Shown here one piece after another: positions 35,176 to 43,726 of a stretch of 64,000 nt of DNA. The DNA comes from Bradyrhizobium sp. RD5-C2 (lineage in GTDB: Bacteria > Pseudomonadota > Alphaproteobacteria > Rhizobiales > Xanthobacteraceae): assembly GCF_019972155.1 (NCBI RefSeq), contig NZ_BOVL01000012.1, positions 173,855 through 237,854 on the forward strand, in the 5' to 3' direction. Each line of letters opens with the position of its first letter. Position 1 is the first letter of the stretch. The position numbers and the translations under genes were made by a program. The notes under the pieces are model-generated. The model had not been told where the DNA came from. It saw only the letters and a list, made by a program, of their open reading frames with translations, and did no database searches.

Positions 35176-35197
35176 ATTTGTACTATCGTCCAAATAT
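35174..35197. promoter_or_regulatory. TetR-type operator overlapping the TetR start codon
   Basis: ATATTTG (35174-35180) and CAAATAT (35191-35197) form a perfect 7-bp inverted repeat with a 10-base spacer that holds TACTATCGTC. It begins at the TetR ATG, so the transcript is either leaderless or the operator lies just inside it. Binding would block the TetR-Pht5-dehydrogenase operon. Confidence 0.6.
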
Positions 35198-35232
35198 TCA
35201 GGTCGCGTCAACAACGCGGCGCCAACCCGCAT

Positions 35233-36138
35233 TCAGGTCATTTTGACGTCAGGCTCGGCACGGCCGCGCGCCGCGGCATCGAGCAGAAAGGTTTGACCGT
35301 GGCCGGGATCGGCCGCGCGCTGGGCCTCATCCATATCCTGCCACGCCGACGTAACGAGCACGCGCGCAAAATCGCGGCCGACAAAGGCCGGGCAGCTCGA
35401 CTGCTTCGCCGGCACCTTCAGCGAGCGCAAATGCCGGCCGCTGGGGTCGTAGACATCGACGCAGCCACCGCCCCAGCGCGCGTTCCAGATCATTCCATCG
35501 GCATCGACGATCGCGCCGTCGAGCCCGCCGGTGCCTTGATGTCTGATCAGGTCGACAGGCTCGCCGGTCGGCAATCCCGTCGATGGATCGAGCGGCACGC
35601 GATGCAGCACATTGGTCGCGGTATCCGCGAAATAGCCGACGTCGCCTGCGGGCGAGAAGCAGATCGCATTGGGGATCGTGATCCCGGGATAGAGCCGCGT
35701 GATGCGGCCGTGATGCAGCGCGTAGATCGCGCCGGCGCCGTGCTCGGCCTGACGCCCCATCGTACCGAGCCAGAACGTCCCCGACGGATGCACGCGCGCA
35801 TCGTTGGAGCGCGTCACCGGATTATCGGCTTCGAGTGCGGCGAACAGTTCCAGCCGGCCGCCGGCGACCTGCCGGACGTAAAGCCCATCCTCGGCGAGGA
35901 TGAGCTGCCGCTCGCCATCGATCCGCGCCAACGCGCTCGCCATTTTCGGCAACTCGTGAATGATGGTGCCGCCGCTTGCAAAACGATGCTCGAACAGGCG
36001 GCGCTCGCGGATGTCGAACCACCATGCGGTGTCGGTCGCCGCGTCATAGGTCGGGCCCTCGCCGAGATGACAGCGCTCGGCTGATAGCACCGATGTCGGC
36101 ACCTGTTCGATCAGCGGTTCGGCGGCACGGTCGGTCAT
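35233..36138 (-). CDS. SMP-30/gluconolactonase family lactonase
   Basis: The protein has 301 residues from the ATG at 36138. A GTG at 36150 overlapping the previous stop would add four. Metal-site residues of the six-bladed propeller are visible: Glu in HLGEGPTYD, Asn in SNDARVHPSG and Asp in DGAIVDADGMIWNA. The family hydrolyses sugar lactones such as galactonolactone, arabinonolactone or gluconolactone. It follows an aldose 1-epimerase and a sugar dehydrogenase in one operon, which gives the order pyranose, lactone, acid. Confidence 0.92.
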   Translation of the reverse strand: MTDRAAEPLIEQVPTSVLSAERCHLGEGPTYDAATDTAWWFDIRERRLFEHRFASGGTIIHELPKMASALARIDGERQLILAEDGLYVRQVAGGRLELFAALEADNPVTRSNDARVHPSGTFWLGTMGRQAEHGAGAIYALHHGRITRLYPGITIPNAICFSPAGDVGYFADTATNVLHRVPLDPSTGLPTGEPVDLIRHQGTGGLDGAIVDADGMIWNARWGGGCVDVYDPSGRHLRSLKVPAKQSSCPAFVGRDFARVLVTSAWQDMDEAQRAADPGHGQTFLLDAAARGRAEPDVKMT

Positions 36139-36146
36139 GGCGTCAC

Positions 36147-37217
36147 TCACATGGTCGAGAATCGATAGATCGCGGTACGGCGATAGATCTGCCCGGGATC
36201 GAGCCGCGCCGACGGGAAGTCGGGCCGGTTCGGCGTGTCCGGCCAGGCGTGCGGCTCCAGACAGAGCGCGTCGGATTGGCGATACAGCCGATCGCCCTTG
36301 CCGGCGCTCGAGCCGTCGAGGAAATTGCCGGAATAGAACTGCAACCCCGGCTGATCGGTGAACAGCTCCATCACGCGGCCAGAGTGCGGCGCCTCGAGGC
36401 GCGCGGCGAAGCGAACGCCCGTCCCCGCGGCCAGACAGAAATTGTGGTCGTAGCCGCGCCCGAGCCGCAGCTGCTCGTCATTCATCCTGATCCGCGCGCC
36501 GATCGCGGTGGGCTTGCGGAAGTCGAACGGCGTGCCGTCAACCATCCGCGGCGGCTCTGGCAACGGGATGGCCGTGGCGTCCACCGCGAGGAAATGATCT
36601 GAGGCGATCGTCAGCCTGTGATCGAGGATTTGCGTGCCCGAGCGCGCGCCGTCGAGATTGAAGAAGCTGTGATTGGTGAGGTTGACGTAGGTCGGCCGGT
36701 CGGTGGTCGCCTCGTAGGTAACCGCGAGTTCCATCGGGTTGCGCACCTGATACGTCACCCGGGTCTGAAGATTGCCCGGATAGCCCTCTTCGCCATGCGG
36801 GCTTTCGCGCTCCAGCACCAGCGCCGGCCCCGGTTGATCTGACAGTTCGACGATTCGCCACAGCTTGCGATCAAAGCCCTGCAACCCGCCATGCAGCGCG
36901 TTGGGGCCGTTGTTAGCGTCAAGTTTCACCATCTCGCCATCGAGCATGAAGCGCGCGGCGGCGATCCGGTTGGCGTAGCGCCCGATGGTCGCGCCGAAGA
37001 ATTTGCGTTGCGCGAGATAGCCGTCGAATTCGTCATGGCCAAGCACGACGTCGTCACAATGCCCGCCGCGATCGGGTACGAGCAGCGCTTGCAGCGTGGC
37101 GCCGAAGGTGAGGATGCTGGCCTCGAAGCCGCGTTCGCCGCGCAGCGTCACGCGCTCGACCACAGTGCCGTTGGGCAAGGTGCCGAAGGGCACGCGAGCA
37201 ATGCTGGCTGATGTCAT
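36147..37217 (-). CDS. galM: Aldose 1-epimerase (mutarotase)
   Basis: The 356-residue GalM-family protein has the family Arg in GATIGRYANRIA, a first His in NGPNALHGGLQGFDRKLW, a second His in VNLTNHSFFNLDG, an Asp in RGYDHNFCL and the late Glu in APHSGRVMELFTDQPGLQFYSG. It interconverts the alpha and beta anomers of galactose or a related sugar, supplying the form used by the dehydrogenase encoded two bases upstream at 37220. No signal peptide is present. Confidence 0.93.
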   Translation of the reverse strand: MTSASIARVPFGTLPNGTVVERVTLRGERGFEASILTFGATLQALLVPDRGGHCDDVVLGHDEFDGYLAQRKFFGATIGRYANRIAAARFMLDGEMVKLDANNGPNALHGGLQGFDRKLWRIVELSDQPGPALVLERESPHGEEGYPGNLQTRVTYQVRNPMELAVTYEATTDRPTYVNLTNHSFFNLDGARSGTQILDHRLTIASDHFLAVDATAIPLPEPPRMVDGTPFDFRKPTAIGARIRMNDEQLRLGRGYDHNFCLAAGTGVRFAARLEAPHSGRVMELFTDQPGLQFYSGNFLDGSSAGKGDRLYRQSDALCLEPHAWPDTPNRPDFPSARLDPGQIYRRTAIYRFSTM

Positions 37218-37219
37218 CG

Positions 37220-38149
37220 TCAGTCCCCGAACGCCTCGACAAGACGCCGTCGCCCCAGCATGAAGCTATCGGCGACGAGCCGCAAGGGCGCGAGGTCGAC
37301 GTCGGATTTTTCGTCCGACGTCAGCGCAACGAAGCGGCGATACAGCGCGGGATACTCTTCGTCCGTGGCATCGACCACCAACCTGTTGCCGTCGCGCAGC
37401 TGCCGTCCGCCTTTCGACAGCGCCACAGGCCCGGCCTCGGTCTCGCACAGGATGTCCCAGCTCGGCGGACCGGTCTGGCGAAAATCGAACTCGGCGTGGA
37501 TCGGCAGGCCGTTCTCATCGGACAGCTCGACAGCTGCAGCAATCGGCGCCTCCCGGTTGGAAGGAACGTCCAACATCGCGCTCCTGACGAAGACGGGATG
37601 CGGCAGGATCTCGGTCAGGATCGACAGCGCGTTGATGCCGGGATCGAACACGCCGAAGCCACCGGCCTCGAAGATCCAGGCCTGGCCCGGATGCCAGACG
37701 CGGACGTCTTCCTTCCAGATGATCGTTACCTTGCTGATCGTGCGGCCGGCGAGCAATTGCCGCGCCGGCCCAACCGCTGGTGCGTAGCGCGAATGCCATG
37801 TCGCAAACAAAGTCCGGCCCGCCTCGCCCGCAGCAGCGATCAATGGGGTGAGTTCGCTGAGCGTAGACCCAGGCGGCTTCTCCAGCAGCACATGTTTGCC
37901 CGCAGCCAGTGCCGTGGCGGCCTGCGCGTGACGCGCCTGCGGCGGCGTGCACAGCGCAACGGCATCGATCTCCGGCCCGTCGCGCAACAACTCCTGCAGG
38001 TCGCGGAAATGCGGCAGGCCGGATGGGCTCTTGGTCGGATCGGCCACGGCGACGAGTGCAGCGCCTGATGTCTTGGCGATCGCAGGCACGTGCTGCCGGC
38101 ACGCGATCTCCCCGAACCCGACGATGGCGATGCGGAGCAGATCGCTCAT
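37220..38149 (-). CDS. Gfo/Idh/MocA sugar dehydrogenase, D-galactose 1-dehydrogenase-like
   Basis: The 309-residue protein has an N-terminal NAD(P) motif (IAIVGFGEIACRQHVPA, residues 7-23) and the family EKPPG motif near residues 94-98. A WHPGQAWIFEAGGFGVFDPGIN-type segment carries the second catalytic region. Together with the mutarotase and lactonase genes, it points to oxidation of galactose or arabinose to the lactone, as in the non-phosphorylating aldose pathway. Sugar specificity between D-galactose and L-arabinose cannot be settled by eye. The candidate operator at 38243-38258 lies upstream. Confidence 0.88.
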   Translation of the reverse strand: MSDLLRIAIVGFGEIACRQHVPAIAKTSGAALVAVADPTKSPSGLPHFRDLQELLRDGPEIDAVALCTPPQARHAQAATALAAGKHVLLEKPPGSTLSELTPLIAAAGEAGRTLFATWHSRYAPAVGPARQLLAGRTISKVTIIWKEDVRVWHPGQAWIFEAGGFGVFDPGINALSILTEILPHPVFVRSAMLDVPSNREAPIAAAVELSDENGLPIHAEFDFRQTGPPSWDILCETEAGPVALSKGGRQLRDGNRLVVDATDEEYPALYRRFVALTSDEKSDVDLAPLRLVADSFMLGRRRLVEAFGD

Positions 38150-38386
38150 GGCCGTCCTCGCGTTGCTGCCCGCCCGGACGGCAGATGCCGCCAGGCAGGA
38201 TCATAGGCCACCGCCGGATACCAACGGCATGATCCGCTTTTGGTTGCAAACGTGCAACTCCACGACGCCTTGTTGTGCAGCGCACGGCGGGGGCATCGGT
38301 TCCGATCAATCACAACCGATGCTCCAGACTGTTGATTTGACGGGTTTTCTTCACGCGAACCGATCACCACGCCATTCGAAACCGGG
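38150..38386. promoter_or_regulatory. Promoter region of the sugar-oxidation operon
   Basis: This 237-base spacer holds no gene. It lies between the sugar dehydrogenase (start 38149) and the end of the amidohydrolase gene at 38387. A perfect inverted repeat at 38243-38258 is the only clear signal. Confidence 0.4.
38243..38258. promoter_or_regulatory. Palindromic operator GTTGCA-AACG-TGCAAC
   Basis: A perfect 6-bp inverted repeat with a 4-base spacer is centred about 100 bases upstream of the sugar dehydrogenase ATG. The pattern recalls LacI-type or GntR-type operators. No regulator gene lies in this operon, so the binding protein would be encoded elsewhere. Confidence 0.45.
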
Positions 38387-39412
38387 CTAGCGCGCGGCTT
38401 CGAATCCGCCGAGCACCGCCGTCAGATTGGCACCGAGGATGTCGGAGAGATAGCCGCCCTCCTGCACCAGCACCGTCGGCAGGCCGAACCGGGCCAGCGC
38501 TTCGCCGATCCGGCGGAAGCCGTCGGTGGTGACGGCGAGGCCCGCGAGCGGGTCCTTCTCGGAGGCGTCGAGCCCGAGCGCAACCACGAGCGCGGTCGGC
38601 GCGAAGGAACGGATCGCCTTCTCCGCCGCCGCGAGCGCCTTGATGTAGTCGTCGTCGCCGGTGCCCCTGGCGAGGGGAATGTTGAGATTGGTGCCGAGGC
38701 CGGGCCCGGCGCCGCGCTCATGCGCATAGCCCCAGACGAACGGATAGAAGAACGACGGATCGGCATGGATCGAGACGGCGAAGACATCTCCCCGCTCGTA
38801 GAAGATGCCTTGCGTGCCGTTGCCGTGATGCACGTCGACATCGAGGATCGCGACACGCTCGTGCTTCTGGCGCAGATGCTCGGCCGCGATCGCGCTGTTG
38901 TTGAGGAAGCAGAAGCCGCCGGCAAGATCGCGATAGGCGTGGTGGCCGGGCGGACGACACAGCGCGTAGACCGCGTCCTCGCCATCGAGCACCATCTGCG
39001 CGGCGGTGACCGCGACGTCGCTCGAGGCGCAGGCACCGGCCCAGGTGCCGGGGCCGATCGGCGCCGCGGTGTCGACCGTATGCCAGCCGAGCTTGCCGAC
39101 GATGTGGGTGGGATAGGTACCGGCGTTGCGCACCGGATGCATGTTCGCGATCATCTCCGGTCCGGCGTTGCCGAGCGCCGACCATTCCTCCCAGGCTCGT
39201 TCGAGAAAGCTCAGATATTCCGGACTGTGCACCCGCGCCCGCGGCCCCTGCCCGAATTTGGTCGGCTCGATCAGCGTGTGCTTGCCGGCCTTCAGCCCCG
39301 CCAGCAGGCGGTCGGCGCGCTCGGGCTGCTCGGTGGTGCGCTGGACCACACCGCGGACCAGGAAGAATTGCGGATCATGGCTGCGGTGCAGATCACTGTA
39401 GACGGCCTTCAC
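38387..39412 (-). CDS. Histone-deacetylase-fold acetylpolyamine amidohydrolase
   Basis: The protein has 341 residues from a GTG at 39412 with AGGAG eight bases upstream. The arginase/deacetylase fold carries RPPGHHA, zinc ligands in ILDVDVHHGNGT and in GLDASEKDP, and the EGGY transition-state Tyr. This matches bacterial acetylpolyamine amidohydrolases, which deacetylate putrescine or cadaverine derivatives. It might instead take another N-acetyl or amide substrate. No polyamine transporter is adjacent. Confidence 0.9.
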   Translation of the reverse strand: MKAVYSDLHRSHDPQFFLVRGVVQRTTEQPERADRLLAGLKAGKHTLIEPTKFGQGPRARVHSPEYLSFLERAWEEWSALGNAGPEMIANMHPVRNAGTYPTHIVGKLGWHTVDTAAPIGPGTWAGACASSDVAVTAAQMVLDGEDAVYALCRPPGHHAYRDLAGGFCFLNNSAIAAEHLRQKHERVAILDVDVHHGNGTQGIFYERGDVFAVSIHADPSFFYPFVWGYAHERGAGPGLGTNLNIPLARGTGDDDYIKALAAAEKAIRSFAPTALVVALGLDASEKDPLAGLAVTTDGFRRIGEALARFGLPTVLVQEGGYLSDILGANLTAVLGGFEAAR

Positions 39413-39530
39413 GGGATACTCCTGTTCGATGAGCAGTTGGGCTGAGCCTTCGCTGGCGGATTGTACCGTATCAGCGGCGGCGATGATCTGAAACAGCGCG
39501 CGATTTCATGCTATGTCCGCAGGCAGCGTA

Positions 39531-40175
39531 ATGATTCAAGCACGCAGGATACCAATCCCGGCCATGGCGGGAAGCAGGGCGGAGACGGAGGATACGACTA
39601 CGGGGCGGCGCGGCCGGCCGCGCTCCGCCGCGACCACGGCCGCGATCCTGCACAGCGCCTATGCGCTGATGGCGACCACCGGCCTTGCCGCCACCACCAT
39701 CGACGCGATCGCGAGACACTCCAACGTCTCGAAGATGACGATCTACAAATGGTGGCCGTCGCGCGAGGCCTTGCTGATCGATGCCTTCCTCGACCAGGCC
39801 TCGCGCGCGGTGCCGCTGCCCGAAGCGGGCCATCCGGTGGCCCGCATCCGCCGACATGTCGCGACCTATGTCGAGGCCTTGCAAGGTGAGTTCGGGCGGG
39901 TACAGCTCGCGGTGATCTCGGAATGCATCTCGCAGACCGGCACGGCCGAACTGTTCTATGAGCGCTACCTCGGCCTTCGCCGCGCCAGGATGCTGGAAAT
40001 CATCGCCGCCGGCCAGAAGGACGGCAGTATCAGCGCGCCGGGCGTGCCCGGCGATATCTATGACGCGATCTACGGCAGTCTGTTCTACCGCTATGCCTTC
40101 GGCATCAAGCCGCTGACGCCGGCCTATGCCCGCAACCTCGTCAATCTGGTGCTGCGGCCGCACGCCGACGCGTGA
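39531..40175 (+). CDS. TetR family regulator
   Basis: The protein has about 214 residues from the ATG at 39531. Starts at 39513 and 39564 are also possible, and none has a strong ribosome-binding site. An AT-hook-like GRRGRPR precedes the TetR helix-turn-helix (LAATTIDAIARHSNVSKMTIYKWW). A TetR_C-like domain follows, with RRHVATYVEAL. It converges on the desaturase-hydrolase pair with a 3-base gap, and those genes are its likeliest targets. The palindrome at 42225-42239 upstream of the hydrolase is a candidate operator. Confidence 0.88.
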   Translation: MIQARRIPIPAMAGSRAETEDTTTGRRGRPRSAATTAAILHSAYALMATTGLAATTIDAIARHSNVSKMTIYKWWPSREALLIDAFLDQASRAVPLPEAGHPVARIRRHVATYVEALQGEFGRVQLAVISECISQTGTAELFYERYLGLRRARMLEIIAAGQKDGSISAPGVPGDIYDAIYGSLFYRYAFGIKPLTPAYARNLVNLVLRPHADA

Positions 40176-40178
40176 ATA

Positions 40179-41129
40179 TCAAGCCGAGCGCTGCCGCTGA
40201 CGGCGGAACCAGGCCCAGGTCTCACGCGTCACGGCGCGGTAGTTGCTGCCGCGATACATGATGTGGCCATCGACGATGGCATTCAGCTTCGGTAACGCAT
40301 GGAACGGCACCGTCGGATAGGCGTGATGCTCGACATGATAGGGCATGTTCCAGGCGAACCATTTCATGATCCGGCCGGTCATCGTGGTGCGGGTGTTCTC
40401 GAACGCACTCCGCGTCCGCTCGCAACCGGTGTGCTCCGCGTAAAGATAAGGGCGCAGGATGAGCTGACCGGCCAGCAGCGGCACGATCCACACAAAGAGC
40501 AGGATCGCGCTGTGCAGTGCGAGCGATGCCGCGAGCAACAGCAGGTAGCCTGCAAGATAAAGCCGGGCTTCAAGCACGATCGCGGCGCGCTTGTGCTGCG
40601 GAATCCACGGCACGATCACCTTCCCGGTGAGGGCATGCCGAAACATCAGCCGAATCCGGACCAGCACCTGCAATAGTCCCGAATAGGCGATTGCGAGCTG
40701 GGTGTCCGACGCCGGCTTGGGACCGACGATCAGCTCCGGGTCCTTCTCCGGATCCTGGGTGTAGCGATGATGGTCCCAGTGAAACAGGCAGTAATATTGG
40801 TAGGGCAATCCGATCATGAAGGCCGACAGGTTGCCGACCACAAGATTGAGTGCGTGACTGCGAAACGCCGTCTTGTGCGCGGTCTCGTGCACGACCATGA
40901 ACAAGAACGCGACGAAATAGCCTTGGATCGCAATCAGCGGCAACGCCCATAGCAAGCCGTAATGCGACGAGACCAACCAGATCAGCGCGCCGACCACAGC
41001 GATCATCCCGTAATGGCTTGCCGCGCGCGCCGCACCGGCAAGGTTCGACTTGGTCGACAGATCGCGCAAGGTCAGCGGGTTGAGCGGCTTCAGGCGGGGT
41101 CCGGCATCACTGGTCTCTGCGGTGCTCAT
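40179..41129 (-). CDS. Membrane fatty-acid desaturase family protein
   Basis: The 316-residue protein has four to six membrane segments and three His boxes: HETAH (near residue 90), HWDHH (near 117) and HVEHHAYPTVPFHALP (near 271). These coordinate the di-iron centre of the desaturase/hydroxylase superfamily. The substrate may be an acyl lipid or another hydrophobic compound, as the family also includes carotenoid and alkane-related hydroxylases. It follows the alpha/beta hydrolase gene after 14 bases, so both are probably made from one transcript. Confidence 0.9.
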   Translation of the reverse strand: MSTAETSDAGPRLKPLNPLTLRDLSTKSNLAGAARAASHYGMIAVVGALIWLVSSHYGLLWALPLIAIQGYFVAFLFMVVHETAHKTAFRSHALNLVVGNLSAFMIGLPYQYYCLFHWDHHRYTQDPEKDPELIVGPKPASDTQLAIAYSGLLQVLVRIRLMFRHALTGKVIVPWIPQHKRAAIVLEARLYLAGYLLLLAASLALHSAILLFVWIVPLLAGQLILRPYLYAEHTGCERTRSAFENTRTTMTGRIMKWFAWNMPYHVEHHAYPTVPFHALPKLNAIVDGHIMYRGSNYRAVTRETWAWFRRQRQRSA

Positions 41130-41143
41130 GGTCGTCTCACCTG

Positions 41144-42175
41144 TCAGCGTTGCAGGAGCGCCGAGATTTCGGCGTTGATGAAGGCGCGGTCTTCGGGGTT
41201 GTTGACGGGATTGCCGGCGCGGTGCCCGTGGATCGAGGGGATCGCGTGCAGCGCCGCGGAGCGGGCATTGACCAGGCGGCCGAGTTCATCCTCGTTGTCG
41301 CGCGGGTCGAAATAGCGGTCGGTGCGACCGGGCATCAGCAGGACGTGGGCCTTGATTGCGGCCAGCGCCCGGTCGAGATCGCCGCCGAATTCGTCGCAGC
41401 GGCTGATATCGCCGGCCTGCCAGATCGCAATCTGCGCCAGCAGATTGTTCGCATCGCGCCGCGCGAAGGCACCGTCCCACGATCCCGCGAGGTAGTCTTC
41501 CAGCGAGTTGAAGCCGGCCTCGCGCCAGACTTCCTCGCGATAGAACTCATGCGACATCGCCCAGCCGGCATAGACACGCCCCATCGCGCGAAGGCCCGCT
41601 GTCGGCTTGGTGACGAAGCGGCCATCCTGGTAGGCCGGGTCGGTGGTCAACGCAGCCTTCACACCTTCGAGGAAGACATGATTGTAAGGCGAGCACCTCG
41701 CGCTGCCGCAGACCACCGCTGCACGCTCCACCATGTCGGGATAGCGCGCGGCCCAGTGATAGGCCTGCATGCCGCCCATCGACCAGCCGTAGACCAGCGC
41801 GAGCTTGGTCACGCCAAACCGCTCGACCAGCAGCCGCCGCTGGATGGCGACGGCGTCATGATAGGTGAAGGCCGGGAACGGTGCGTCGCCGAGCAGCTCG
41901 CTCGAATTCGACGGCGAAGACGACAGGCCATTGCCGAACAGGTTCGCGATGATGATGAAGTAGCGCTCGGGATCGAGTGCCCCGCCCGGCTGCACCAGCC
42001 ATTCGATGTCGTAATGCTGCGCGGCGAACGACGTCGGATAGAGGATGACGTTGTCTTTGGCCGCGTTCAGCGTGCCGTAGGTCTTGTAGGCGAGCGCAAG
42101 CTGCGGAAACACCGCGCCGTCCTGCAAGGTCACCCTGCCTGCCTCGAACACTTCATAGTCGCGTGACGTGGTCAT
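41144..42175 (-). CDS. Alpha/beta hydrolase of the homoserine O-acetyltransferase-like family
   Basis: The protein has 343 residues from the ATG at 42175. The nucleophile elbow is GWSMGGMQ (Ser near residue 130). A catalytic Asp lies in MPGRTDRYF and the His in IPSIHGHRAGNP. The family includes MetX but also many plain esterases and hydrolases. No methionine gene is nearby and it is paired with a desaturase, so an ester or acyl hydrolase is more likely than methionine synthesis. It is divergent from gudP. Confidence 0.85.
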   Translation of the reverse strand: MTTSRDYEVFEAGRVTLQDGAVFPQLALAYKTYGTLNAAKDNVILYPTSFAAQHYDIEWLVQPGGALDPERYFIIIANLFGNGLSSSPSNSSELLGDAPFPAFTYHDAVAIQRRLLVERFGVTKLALVYGWSMGGMQAYHWAARYPDMVERAAVVCGSARCSPYNHVFLEGVKAALTTDPAYQDGRFVTKPTAGLRAMGRVYAGWAMSHEFYREEVWREAGFNSLEDYLAGSWDGAFARRDANNLLAQIAIWQAGDISRCDEFGGDLDRALAAIKAHVLLMPGRTDRYFDPRDNEDELGRLVNARSAALHAIPSIHGHRAGNPVNNPEDRAFINAEISALLQR

Positions 42176-42224
42176 GCGCATTCGACCTCGATCGCAGAGC
42201 GCGACGCTGCGCCCCCTCAATAAC

Positions 42225-42239
42225 TGTACTTATCGTACA
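42225..42239. promoter_or_regulatory. Palindrome TGTAC-N5-GTACA
   Basis: A perfect 5-bp inverted repeat lies 50 bases upstream of the hydrolase ATG (42175) and 150 bases upstream of gudP. The position suits repression of the leftward hydrolase-desaturase operon, possibly by the TetR protein at 39531-40175. Confidence 0.45.
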
Positions 42240-42293
42240 CTAATTAGGAACCGAAGCAAGAGCGGCAAAGGTGGAATGACACCGGGCCGATCC

Positions 42294-42357
42294 ATTCAAA
42301 ATCGGCATCGATCAATACCCGTTTCGGCTTGGACCCATTGCCGTCATCTCTCTAGGA
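42294..42357 (+). promoter_or_regulatory. gudP promoter with LysR-type box
   Basis: A T-N11-A element (42294-42308, ending GGCAT) precedes TTGGAC (42329-42334), then 17 bases, then CTAGGA (42352-42357). The segment 42305-42334 matches 44974-45003 before kdgD at 24 of 30 positions, in the same register. A start near 42364 would give a leader of about 25 bases with TAAGGAGG before the ATG. Confidence 0.65.
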
Positions 42358-42388
42358 CAGACCCCGAGGAAATCTTAAGGAGGCGCGA

Positions 42389-43726
42389 ATGAGCGCAATT
42401 GTGTCCGCCACGGACGCGCGGCGATCCCGCGTCCGGCTGTTGATCGTGACGATGCTGTTTCTCGTCACCACCGTGAACTATGCCGATCGCGCCACGCTCT
42501 CGATCGCAGGCCCAGCCCTCTCCAAGGAACTGCATCTCGACCCCGTCGCGATGGGTTACGTGTTTTCGGCCTTCGGCTGGTCCTATGTGATCGCGCAGGT
42601 GCCGTGCGGCTGGCTGCTCGACCGCTACGGCTCCAAATGGGTCTATGCGATCAGCATCATCGTCTGGTCGATCTTCACCGCGATGCAGGGCCTGACCGGG
42701 TTCCTCTCCGCGGGCGCGGCCGTGGTCCTGCTGTTCGGGTTGCGCTTCCTGGTCGGCTTCGCCGAAGCGCCATCGTTCCCGGCCAACGCCCGCATCGTCG
42801 CGGCCTGGTTCCCCGGCAACGAGCGCGGCACCGCATCGGCGTTCTTCAACTCCGGACAGTATTTCGCGACCGTGATCTTCGCACCGCTGATGGGCTGGAT
42901 CGCGCATGAATACGGCTGGCGCCACGTGTTCTACGTGATGGGCGGGCTCGGCATCATCATGGGCATCGCCTGGATCAAGACGATCTACGAGCCGAAGGAC
43001 CATCCTGGGATCAACGAGGCCGAATTCGACTACATCAAGCAGGGCGGCGCACTGGTCGACATGGATGCGGCGAAGGCCGGCAAGACGCCGGACAGCGGCC
43101 CCGGCTGGGACCATATCCGCCAGCTGCTCGCCAACCGCATGATGCTCGGCGTCTATATCGGCCAGTATTGCATCAACACGCTGACCTACTTCTTCCTGAC
43201 CTGGTTCCCGGTCTATCTGGTGAGGGAGCGCGGGCTGTCGATCCTGCAGGCCGGTTTCGTCGCGACGTTGCCGGCGCTGTGCGGCTTCGTCGGCGGCGTG
43301 CTCGGCGGCGTGATCTCGGACTACCTCTTGCGCCGCACCGGCTCGCTGACCATGGCGCGCAAGATCCCGATCGTCGGCGGCATGCTGCTGTCGATGGTGA
43401 TCGTCGCCTGCAACTACGTCGACAGCCAGGCGCTGGTGGTCGGTTTCATGGCGCTCGCCTTCTTCGGCAAGGGCATCGGCGCGCTCGGCTGGGCCGTCGT
43501 CTCCGACACCTCGCCGAAGGAAGCCGGCGGCGTCTCCGGCGGCTTGTTCAACACCTTCGGCAATCTGTCCTCGATCACCACGCCGATCATCATCGGCTAC
43601 ATCCTCGCCGCCACCGGCTCATTCAACGGCGCGCTGGTGTTCGTCGGCGCCAACGCTCTGGTCGCGGCGATCGCCTATCTGTTCATCGTCGGCGAGATCA
43701 AGCGGGTGCAGCTGAAGGCGGCCTGA
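42389..43726 (+). CDS. gudP: Glucarate/galactarate MFS transporter
   Basis: The 445-residue anion:cation symporter-type MFS protein has twelve predicted membrane segments. Family features are VNYADRATLSIAGP near residue 30, GWLLDRYGSKWVY as the loop 2-3 motif, and FAEAPSFPANARIVAAWFP. This matches the GudP/GarP hexarate transporter family, and the downstream glucarate pathway supports it. It imports D-glucarate and galactarate with protons. It is followed by a strong terminator-like hairpin before the LysR gene. A strong TAAGGAGG site precedes the ATG. Confidence 0.93.
   Translation: MSAIVSATDARRSRVRLLIVTMLFLVTTVNYADRATLSIAGPALSKELHLDPVAMGYVFSAFGWSYVIAQVPCGWLLDRYGSKWVYAISIIVWSIFTAMQGLTGFLSAGAAVVLLFGLRFLVGFAEAPSFPANARIVAAWFPGNERGTASAFFNSGQYFATVIFAPLMGWIAHEYGWRHVFYVMGGLGIIMGIAWIKTIYEPKDHPGINEAEFDYIKQGGALVDMDAAKAGKTPDSGPGWDHIRQLLANRMMLGVYIGQYCINTLTYFFLTWFPVYLVRERGLSILQAGFVATLPALCGFVGGVLGGVISDYLLRRTGSLTMARKIPIVGGMLLSMVIVACNYVDSQALVVGFMALAFFGKGIGALGWAVVSDTSPKEAGGVSGGLFNTFGNLSSITTPIIIGYILAATGSFNGALVFVGANALVAAIAYLFIVGEIKRVQLKAA

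Noticed and set aside
41144-42175. metX (homoserine O-acetyltransferase)
   Set aside because: Family-level similarity only. There is no methionine context, and pairing with a desaturase argues for a general hydrolase.
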